From contig OZ059896.1 of NCBI GenBank assembly GCA_964057225.1, positions 19,278,501 through 19,342,500 on the forward strand: a DNA stretch of 64,000 nucleotides, in the 5' to 3' direction. Numbering within the stretch: the first letter of the stretch is position 1; each line of letters starts with the position of its first letter. A program made the translations under genes and the position numbers. The stretch comes from Auanema rhodensis. Taxonomy: Eukaryota; Nematoda; Chromadorea; Rhabditida; Rhabditidae. Positions 54,901 through 64,000 of this stretch are shown one piece after another. The notes under the pieces were generated by a model. That model was not told where the DNA came from, searched no databases, and saw only the letters and a program-made list of their open reading frames with translations.

Positions 54901-55103
54901 AAATTTCAAAATAATTTAGCAAAAAGTAGATGTTTTCAGATTTCTTTTTTCAAGGCAAAGACGATGGACAATGTTATTCAACGAAAAAATTAATTCTTCA
55001 GGGTGAAAATCGAGGATATAAGTGTAAACTTATATCAGTTGATATCTCGGTGCATTTTTAAGCTAGCGCAAATCTGATAACACAGATCGACGCAGCTTAA
55101 AAA
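51945..55103 (+). repeat. Five-monomer period: 51945-53348 and 53700-55103
   Basis: Four consecutive repeats recur 1755 bp (five monomers) away. Markers are GATTCTTTTTTT with GTTGTTCAAC and the rare GACTCAGC at its end, then CAAAACTTAG, then GCACTTTACT, then CTAAATTGAG with TTTTCAGATTTC and GTGTAAAC. No differences were seen between the two sets. Confidence 0.87.
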
Positions 55104-58100
55104 TCCGCATCGAATGCACTATACTACATTGAGAAACGCTTAATACAAAAATTAGTTATGATCGTTTGAAAAATGATGCATTAGTGTATGTTGAGTTTCC
55201 ATGTACACTCAACATTGCTTCCAAAAACATTTTGACAAAAATTTTTTCGAAAAATTTCAAAATAATTTAGCAAAAAGTAGATGTTTTTGGATTCCTTTTT
55301 TCAAGGCAAAGACGATGGACAATGTTATTCAACGAAAAAATTAATTCTTTAGGGTGAAAATCGAGGATATAAGTGTGAACTTATATAAGTTGATATCTCG
55401 GTGCATTTTTAAGCTAGCGCAAATCTGATAACACAGATCGACGCAGCTTAAAAATCCGCATCGAATGCACTATACTACATTGAGAAACGCTTAATACAAA
55501 ACTTAGTTATGATCGTTTGAAAAATGATGCATTAGTGTATGTTGAGTTTCCATGTACACTCAACATTGCTTCCAAAAACATTTTGACAAAAATTTTTTCG
55601 AAAAATTTCAAAATAATTTAGCAAAAAGTAGATGTTTTCAGATTTCTTTTTTCAAGGCAAAGACGATGGACAATGTTATTCAACGAAAAAATTAATTCTT
55701 CAGGGTGAAAATCGAGGATATAAGTGTAAACTTATATCAGTTGATATCTCGGTGCATTTTTAAGCTAGCGCAAATCTGATAACACAGATCGACGCAGCTT
55801 AAAAATCCGCATCGAATGCACTATACTACATTGAGAAACGCTTAATAAAAAAATTAGTTATGATCGTTTGAAAAATGATGCATTAGTGTATGTTGAGTTT
55901 CCATGTACACTCAACATTGCTTCCAAAAACATTTTGACAAAAATTTTTTCGAAAAATTTCAAAATAATTTAGCAAAAAGTAGATGTTTTTGGATTCCTTT
56001 TTTCAAGGCAAAGACGATGGACAATGTTATTCAACGAAAAAATTAATTCTTTAGGGTGAAAATCGAGGATATAAGTGTGAACTTATATAAGTTGATATCT
56101 CGGTGCATTTTTAAGCTAGCGCAAATCTGATAACACAGATCGACGCAGCTTAAAAATCCGCATCGAATGCACTATACTACATTGAGAAACGCTTAATACA
56201 AGAATTAGTTATGATCGTTTGAAAAATGATGCATTAGTGTATGTTGAGTTTCCATGTACACTCAACATTGCTTCCAAAAACATTTTGACAAAAATTTTTT
56301 TTCGAAAAATTTCAAAATAATTTAGCAAAAAGTAGATGTTTTTAGATTCTTTTTTTCAAGGCAAAGACGATGGACAATGTTGTTCAACGAAAAAATTAAT
56401 TCTTCAGGGTGAAAATCGAGGATATAAGTGTGAACTTATATCAGTTGATATCTCGGTGCATTTTTAAGCTAGCGCAAATCTGATAACACAGATCGACGCA
56501 GCTTAAAAATCCGCATCGAATGCACTATACTACATTGAGAAACGCTTAATACAAAACTTAGTTATGATCGTTTGAAAAATGATGCATTAGTGTATGTTGA
56601 GTTTCCATGTACACTCAACATTGCTTCCAAAAACATTTTGACAAAAATTTTTTCGAAAAATTTCAAAATAATTTAGCAAAAAGTAGATGTTTTTAGATTC
56701 CTTTTTTCAAGGCAAAGACGATGGACAATGTTATTCAACGAAAAAATTAATTCTTCAGGGTGAAAATCGAGGATATAAGTGTGAACTTATATCAGTTGAT
56801 ATCTCGGTGCATTTTTAAGCTAGCGCAAATCTGATAACACAGATCGACGCAGCTTAAAAATCCGCATCGAATGCACTTTACTACATTGAGAAACGCTTAA
56901 TACAAAAATTAGTTATGATCGTTTGAAAAATGATGCATTAGTGTATGTTGAGTTTCCATGTACACTCAACATTGCTTCCAAAAACATTTTGACAAAAATT
57001 TTTTCGAAAAATTTCAAAATAATTTAGCAAAAAGTAGATGTTTTTAGATTCTTTTTTTCAAGGCAAAGACGATGGACAATGTTGTTCAACGAAAAAATTA
57101 ATTCTTCAGGGTGAAAATCGAGGATATAAGTGTGAACTTATATCAGTTGATATCTCGGTGCATTTTTAAGCTAGCGCAAATCTGATAACACAGATCGACG
57201 CAGCTTAAAAATCCGCATCGAATGCACTATACTAAATTGAGAAACGCTCAATACAAAAATTAGTTATGATCGTTTGAAAAATGATGCATTAGTGTATGTT
57301 GAGTTTCCATGTACACTCAACATTGCTTCCAAAAACATTTTGACAAAAATTTTTTCGAAAAATTTCAAAATAATTTAGCAAAAAGTAGATGTTTTCAGAT
57401 TTCTTTTTTCAAGGCAAAGACGATGGACAATGTTATTCAACGAAAAAATTAATTCTTCAGGGTGAAAATCGAGGATATAAGTGTAAACTTATATCAGTTG
57501 ATATCTCGGTGCATTTTTAAGCTAGCGCAAATCTGATAACACAGATCGACGCAGCTTAAAAATCCGCATCGAATGCACTATACTACATTGAGAAACGCTT
57601 AATACAAAAATTAGTTATGATCGTTTGAAAAATGATGCATTAGTGTATGTTGAGTTTCCATGTACACTCAACATTGCTTCCAAAAACATTTTGACAAAAA
57701 TTTTTTCGAAAAATTTCAAAATAATTTAGCAAAAAGTAGATGTTTTTGGATTCCTTTTTTCAAGGCAAAGACGATGGACAATGTTATTCAACGAAAAAAT
57801 TAATTCTTTAGGGTGAAAATCGAGGATATAAGTGTGAACTTATATAAGTTGATATCTCGGTGCATTTTTAAGCTAGCGCAAATCTGATAACACAGATCGA
57901 CGCAGCTTAAAAATCCGCATCGAATGCACTATACTACATTGAGAAACGCTTAATACAAAACTTAGTTATGATCGTTTGAAAAATGATGCATTAGTGTATG
58001 TTGAGTTTCCATGTACACTCAACATTGCTTCCAAAAACATTTTGACAAAAATTTTTTCGAAAAATTTCAAAATAATTTAGCAAAAAGTAGATGTTTTCAG

Positions 58101-58615
58101 ATTTCTTTTTTCAAGGCAAAGACGATGGACAATGTTATTCAACGAAAAAATTAATTCTTCAGGGTGAAAATCGAGGATATAAGTGTAAACTTATATCAGT
58201 TGATATCTCGGTGCATTTTTAAGCTAGCGCAAATCTGATCACACAGATCGACGCAGCTTAAAAATCCGCATCGAATGCACTATACTACATTGAGAAACGC
58301 TTAATAAAAAAATTAGTTATGATCGTTTGAAAAATGATGCATTAGTGTATGTTGAGTTTCCATGTACACTCAACATTGCTTCCAAAAACATTTTGACAAA
58401 AATTTTTTCGAAAAATTTCAAAATAATTTAGCAAAAAGTAGATGTTTTTGGATTCCTTTTTTCAAGGCAAAGACGATGGACAATGTTATTCAACGAAAAA
58501 ATTAATTCTTTAGGGTGAAAATCGAGGATATAAGTGTGAACTTATATAAGTTGATATCTCGGTGCATTTTTAAGCTAGCGCAAATCTGATAACACAGATC
58601 GACGCAGCTTAAAAA
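54051..58615 (+). repeat. Seven-monomer period: 54051-56156 and 56510-58615
   Basis: Six repeats starting 54051 recur from 56510, a distance of 2459 bp (seven monomers plus the two-base insertion at about 56291). Shared markers include CTAAATTGAG, TATATAAGTTG, TTTTCAGATTTC with GTGTAAAC, and the unusual TTAATAAAAAAATT. The later set has one private change, CTGATCACAC near 58238. This set overlaps the five-monomer pair, so the same monomers were copied at least twice with different spacing. Confidence 0.86.
56157..56509 (+). repeat. 353-bp monomer with two extra T
   Basis: The T-run before CGAAAAATTT has eight T instead of six, making this the only repeat longer than 351 bp. Otherwise it is an ordinary CAAGAATTAG, GATTCTTTTTTT, GTTGTTC type. 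The length change is in a homopolymer, so a read or assembly error is possible. Confidence 0.9.
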
Positions 58616-58966
58616 TCCGCATCGAATGCACTATACTACATTGAGAAACGCTTAATACAAAAATTAGTTATGATCGTTTGAAAAATGATGCATTAGTGTA
58701 TGTTGAGTTTCCATGTACACTCAACATTGCTTCCAAAAACATTTTGACAAAAATTTTTTCGAAAAATTTCAAAATAATTTAGCAAAAAGTAGATGTTTTT
58801 AGATTCCTTTTTTCAAGGCAAAGACGATGGACAATGTTATTCAACGAAAAAATTAATTCTTCAGGGTGAAAATCGAGGATATAAGTGTGAACTTATATCA
58901 GTTGATATCTCGGTGCATTTTTAAGCTAGCGCAAATCTGATAACACAGATCGACGCAGCTTAAAAA

Positions 58967-61900
58967 TCCGCATCGAATGCACTATACTACATTGAGAAAC
59001 GCTCAATACAAAAATTAGTTATGATCGTTTGAAAAATGATGCATTAGTGTATGTTGAGTTTCCATGTACACTCAACATTGCTTCCAAAAACATTTTGACA
59101 AAAATTTTTTCGAAAAATTTCAAAATAATTTAGCAAAAAGTAGATGTTTTCAGATTTCTTTTTTCAAGGCAAAGACGATGGACAATGTTATTCAACGAAA
59201 AAATTAATTCTTCAGGGTGAAAATCGAGGATATAAGTGTAAACTTATATCAGTTGATATCTCGGTGCATTTTTAAGCTAGCTCAAATCTGATAACACAGA
59301 TCGACGCAGCTTAAAAATCCGCATCGAATGCACTATACTACATTGAGAAACGCTTAATACAAAAATTAGTTATGATCGTTTGAAAAATGATGCATTAGTG
59401 TATGTTGAGTTTCCATGTACACTCAACATTGCTTCCAAAAACATTTTGACAAAAATTGTTTCGAAAAATTTCAAAATAATTTAGCAAAAAGTAGATGTTT
59501 TTGGATTCCTTTTTTCAAGGCAAAGACGATGGACAACGTTATTCAACGAAAAAATTAATTCTTCAGGGTGAAAATCGAGGATATAAGTGTGAACTTATAT
59601 CAGTTGATATCTCGGTGCATTTTTAAGCTAGCGCAAATCTGATAACACAGATCGACGCAGCTTAAAAATCCGCATCGAATGCACTATACTACATTGAGAA
59701 ACGCTTAATACAAGAATTAGTTATGATCGTTTGAAAAATGATGCATTAGTGTATGTTGAGTTTCCATGTACACTCAACATTGCTTCCAAAAACATTTTGA
59801 CAAAAATTTTTTCGAAAAATTTCAAAATAATTTAGCAAAAAGTAGATGTTTTTAGATTCCTTTTTTCAAGGCAAAGACGATGGACAATGTTATTCAACGA
59901 AAAAATTAATTCTTCAAGGTGAAAATCGAGGATATAAGTGTGAACTTATATCAGTTGATATCTCGGTGCATTTTTAAGCTAGCGCAAATCTGATAACACA
60001 GATCGACGCAGCTTAAAAATCCGCATCGAATGCACTATACTACATTGAGAAACGCTTAATACAAGAATTAGTTATGATCGTTTGAAATATGATGCATTAG
60101 TGTATGTTGAGTTCCCATGTACACTCAACATTGCTTCCAAAAACATTTTGACAAAAATTTTTTCGAAAAATTTCAAAATAATTTAGCAAAAAGTAGATGT
60201 TTTTAGATTCCTTTTTTCAAAGCAAAGACGATGGACAATGTTATTCAACGAAAAAATTAATTCTTCAGGGTGAAAATCGAGGATATAAGTGTGAACTTAT
60301 ATCAGTTGATATCTCGGTGCATTTTTAAGCTAGCGCAAATCTGATAACACAGATCGACGCAGCTTAAAAATCCGCATCGAATGCACTATACTACATTGAG
60401 AAACGCTTAATACAAGAATTAGTTATGATCGTTTGAAATATGATGCATTAGTGTATGTTGAGTTTCCATGTACACTCAACATTGCTTCCAAAAACATTTT
60501 GACAAAAATTTTTTCGAAAAATTTCAAAATAATTTAGCAAAAAGTAGATGTTTTTAGATTCCTTTTTTCAAGGCAAAGACGATGGACAATGTTATTCAAC
60601 GAAAAAATTAATTCTTCAGGGTGAAAATCGAGGATATAAGTGTGAACTTATATCAGTTGATATCTCGGTGCATTTTTAAGCTAGCGCAAATCTGATAACA
60701 CAGATCGACGCAGCTTAAAAATCCGCATCGAATGCACTATACTACATTGAGAAACGCTCAATACAAAAATTAGTTATGATCGTTTGAAAAATGATGCATT
60801 AGTGTATGTTGAGTTTCCATGTACACTCAACATTGCTTCCAAAAACATTTTGACAAAAATTTTTTCGAAAAATTTCAAAATAATTTAGCAAAAAGTAGAT
60901 GTTTTCAGATTTCTTTTTTCAAGGCAAAGACGATGGACAATGTTATTCAACGAAAAAATTAATTCTTCAGGGTGAAAATCGAGGATATAAGTGTAAACTT
61001 ATATCAGTTGATATCTCGGTGCATTTTTAAGCTAGCGCAAATCTGATAACACAGATCGACGCAGCTTAAAAATCCGCATCGAATGCACTATACTACATTG
61101 AGAAACGCTTAATACAAAAATTAGTTATGATCGTTTGAAAAATGATGCATTAGTGTATGTTGAGTTTCCATGTACACTCAACATTGCTTCCAAAAACATT
61201 TTGACAAAAATTGTTTCGAAAAATTTCAAAATAATTTAGCAAAAAGTAGATGTTTTTGGATTCCTTTTTTCAAGGCAAAGACGATGGACAACGTTATTCA
61301 ACGAAAAAATTAATTCTTCAGGGTGAAAATCGAGGATATAAGTGTGAACTTATATCAGTTGATATCTCGGTGCATTTTTAAGCTAGCGCAAATCTGATAA
61401 CACAGATCGACGCAGCTTAAAAATCCGCATCGAATGCACTATACTACATTGAGAAACGCTTAATACAAGAATTAGTTATGATCGTTTGAAAAATGATGCA
61501 TTAGTGTATGTTGAGTTTCCATGTACACTCAACATTGCTTCCAAAAACATTTTGACAAAAATTTTTTCGAAAAATTTCAAAATAATTTAGCAAAAAGTAG
61601 ATGTTTTTAGATTCCTTTTTTCAAGGCAAAGACGATGGACAATGTTATTCAACGAAAAAATTAATTCTTCAGGGTGAAAATCGAGGATATAAGTGTGAAC
61701 TTATATCAGTTGATATCTCGGTGCATTTTTAAGCTAGCGCAAATCTGATAACACAGATCGACGCAGCTTAAAAATCCGCATCGAATGCACTATACTACAT
61801 TGAGAAACGCTTAATACAAGAATTAGTTATGATCGTTTGAAAAATGATGCATTAGTGTATGTTGAGTTTCCATGTACACTCAACATTGCTTCCAAAAACA

Positions 61901-64000
61901 TTTTGACAAAAATTAAGCTAGCGCAAATCTGATAACACAGATCGACGCAGCTTAAAAATCCGCATCGAATGCACTATACTACATTGAGAAACGCTCAATA
62001 CAAAAATTAGTTATGATCGTTTGAAAAATGATGCATTAGTGTATGTTGAGTTTCCATGTACACTCAACATTGCTTCCAAAAACATTTTGACAAAAATTTT
62101 TTCGAAAAATTTCAAAATAATTTAGCAAAAAGTAGATGTTTTTGGATTCCTTTTTTCAAGGCAAAGACGATGGACAACGTTATTCAACGAAAAAATTAAT
62201 TCTTCAGGGTGAAAATCGAGGATATAAGTGTGAACTTATATCAGTTGATATCTCGGTGCATTTTTAAGCTAGCGCAAATCTGATAACACAGATCGACGCA
62301 GCTTAAAAATCCGCATCGAATGCACTATACTACATTGAGAAACGCTTAATACAAGAATTAGTTATGATCGTTTGAAAAATGATGCATTAGTGTATGTTGA
62401 GTTTCCATGTACACTCAACATTGCTTCCAAAAACATTTTGACAAAAATTTTTTCGAAAAATTTCAAAATAATTTAGCAAAAAGTAGATGTTTTAAGATTC
62501 CTTTTTTCAAGGCAAAGACGATGGACAATGTTATTCAACGAAAAAATTAATTCTTCAGGGTGAAAATCGAGGATATAAGTGTGAACTTATATCAGTTGAT
62601 ATCTCGGTGCATTTTTAAGCTAGCGCAAATCTGATAACACAGATCGACGCAGCTTAAAAATCCGCATCGAATGCACTATACTACATTGAGAAACGCTTAA
62701 TACAAGAATTAGTTATGATCGTTTGAAATATGATGCATTAGTGTATGTTGAGTTCCCATGTACACTCAACATTGCTTCCAAAAACATTTTGACAAAAATT
62801 TTTTCGAAAAATTTCAAAATAATTTAGCAAAAAGTAGATGTTTTTAGATTCCTTTTTTCAAGGCAAAGACGATGGACAATGTTATTCAACGAAAAAATTA
62901 TTTCTTCAGGGTGAAAATCGAGGATATAAGTGTGAACTTATATCAGTTGATATATCGGTGCATTTTTAAGCTAGCGCAAATCTGATAACACAGATCGACG
63001 CATCTTAAAAATCCGCATCGAATGCACTATACTACATTGAGAAACGCTTAATACAAAAATTAGTTATGATCGTTTGAAAAATGATGCATTAGTGTATGTT
63101 GAGTTTCCATGTACACTCAACATTGCTTCCAAAAACATTTTGACAAAAATTGTTTCGAAAAATTTCAAAATAATTCAGCAAAAAGTAGATGTTTTTGGAT
63201 TCTTTTTTTCAAGGCAAAGACGATGGACAACGTTATTCAACGAAAAAATTAATTCTTCAGGGTGAAAATCGAGGATATAAGTGTGAACTTATATCAGTTG
63301 ATATCTCGGTGCATTTTTAAGCTAGCGCAAATCTGATAACACAGATCGACGCAGCTTAAAAATCCGCATCGAATGCACTATACTACATTGAGAAACGCTT
63401 AATACAAGAATTAGTTATGATCGTTTGAAAAATGATGCATTAGTGTATGTTGAGTTTCCATGTACACTCAACATTGCTTCCAAAAACATTTTGACAAAAA
63501 TTTTTTCGAAAAATTTCAAAATAATTTAGCAAAAAGTAGATGTTTTTAGATTCCTTTTTTCAAGGCAAAGACGATGGACAATGTTATTCAACGAAAAAAT
63601 TAATTCTTCAGGGTGAAAATCGAGGATATAAGTGTGAACTTATATCAGTTGATATCTCGGTGCATTTTTAAGCTAGCGCAAATCTGATAACACAGATCGA
63701 CGCAGCTTAAAAATCCGCATCGAATGCACTATACTACATTGAGAAACGCTTAATACAAGAATTAGTTATGATCGTTTGAAATATGATGCATTAGTGTATG
63801 TTGAGTTCCCATGTACACTCAACATTGCTTCCAAAAACATTTTGACAAAAATTTTTTCGAAAAATTTCAAAATAATTTAGCAAAAAGTAGATGTTTTTAG
63901 ATTCCTTTTTTCAAGGCAAAGACGATGGACAATGTTATTCAACGAAAAAATTATTTCTTCAGGGTGAAAATCGAGGATATAAGTGTGAACTTATATCAGT
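58967..64000 (+). repeat. Right-hand subfamily zone (AACGTT, ATTGTTTCG, GAAATATGAT)
   Basis: Markers found only here include GGACAACGTTATTC (59318, 61073, 61959, 63012 repeats), AATTGTTTCG (59318, 61073, 63012) and GAAATATGAT with GAGTTCCCATG. Repeats at 58967, 59318 and 59669 recur at 60722, 61073 and 61424 (five-monomer period). From 61959 a three-monomer order repeats: AACGTT type, CAAGAATTAG type, GAAATATGAT type (61959, 62310, 62661, then 63012, 63363, 63714). Copies here carry more private single-base changes than the centre, hinting at less recent homogenisation. Confidence 0.8.
61775..61958 (+). repeat. Truncated 184-bp monomer with 167-bp internal deletion
   Basis: This is the only grossly damaged repeat. 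It follows the normal sequence to GACAAAAATT and then jumps to AAGCTAGCGC, losing 167 bases that correspond to about 144-310 in the first monomer. The joint at about 61913 has a 2-bp TT overlap. The left end lies in the T-run of the TTCGAA palindrome and the right end in the ATTTTT arm of the junction dyad. The neighbours are full length and in phase. Confidence 0.95.

Larger units (their letters stand above)
1..64000 (+). repeat. 351-bp satellite DNA array, head to tail, fills the window
   Basis: The sequence is a continuous direct tandem repeat. The motif TCCGCATCGA, or its variants ACCGCATCGA and TCCGCATTGA, recurs every 351 bases from position 4 (355, 706, 1057, 1408 and so on). Counting all starts to 63714 accounts for every base: 173 repeats of 351 bp, seven of 350, one of 353, one of 184, and a 287-base partial last copy. 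Copies differ from each other by only a few bases. All three forward frames are closed by stops in the ordinary monomer. No inverted monomer, transposon insertion or unique spacer was seen, so every stretch of the window is satellite. The array is cut by both edges, so 64 kb is a minimum. Such arrays usually form centromeric or pericentromeric heterochromatin; that location is inferred. I cannot name the family or species. Confidence 0.99.

Noticed and set aside
63074-63265. A 63-codon open frame in one monomer
   Set aside because: It starts at a TTG, not ATG, and exists only because a single T to C change at 63176 turns the usual TAG stop (AATTTAGCAA) into CAG. The same frame is closed in the other copies, and the sequence is ordinary satellite. 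Not a gene.
1-64000. CRISPR-like regularly spaced repeats
   Set aside because: There are no short repeats separated by unique spacers; the whole 351-bp unit is repeated with only scattered changes, and no cas genes are present.
1-64000. Solo LTR, MITE or other transposon origin of the monomer
   Set aside because: I saw no terminal inverted repeats bounding the unit with target duplications, no coding remnant and no LTR-type ends. The junction dyad spans neighbouring monomers rather than framing one. A distant transposon origin cannot be excluded without a database search.

Overview
The whole 64 kb window is one uninterrupted head-to-tail tandem array of an AT-rich satellite DNA with a 351-bp monomer. 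Following the monomer start motif TCCGCATCGA gives 182 complete repeats beginning at position 4 and a partial one from 63714 to the window end. By hand count 173 repeats are exactly 351 bp, seven are 350 bp, one is 353 bp and one is a 184-bp internally deleted copy (61775-61958). All copies I followed lie in the same orientation. No unique flanking DNA, gene, RNA gene, transposon or CRISPR array is visible, and the array runs off both edges.

The organism is almost certainly a eukaryote. Megabase-style satellite, a monomer length near two nucleosomes, and layered higher-order repeats are typical of centromeric or pericentromeric heterochromatin. The first monomer has 111 G+C in 351 bases (31.6%) and 12 CpG against about 8.8 expected, so CpG is not depleted. 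That argues against a heavily CpG-methylated vertebrate or plant genome and is compatible with an insect or other invertebrate. This is an inference; I do not recognise the monomer as a named satellite family.

Layout. 1-10.5 kb: a mosaic with a local subfamily (CATTTCGAC plus CAAGATAA), a 4-monomer segment copied seven monomers away, and a dimer duplication. 10.5-15.5 kb: trimer duplications. 15.5-49.5 kb: two tandem copies of a giant block of about 50 monomers (17,548 bp period), the second one monomer shorter and ending near 49486. Inside the block are nested 2-, 3-, 4- and 6-monomer duplications. 49.5-58.6 kb: 5- and 7-monomer duplications. 58.6-64 kb: a right-hand subfamily with 5- and 3-monomer periodicity and the truncated monomer.

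Each monomer carries conserved structural elements: a 9-bp-arm hairpin (88-115 in the first copy), an AT palindrome centred on TTCGAA (143-154), a 9-bp-arm hairpin with a GTGA loop (266-287), and a 51-bp interrupted dyad over the monomer junction (305-355). An 81-bp stretch (52-132) is almost invariant, while a few other sites carry nearly all subfamily-diagnostic changes. The pattern fits repeated unequal crossover or amplification plus local gene conversion. Nothing here supports a protein-coding function.
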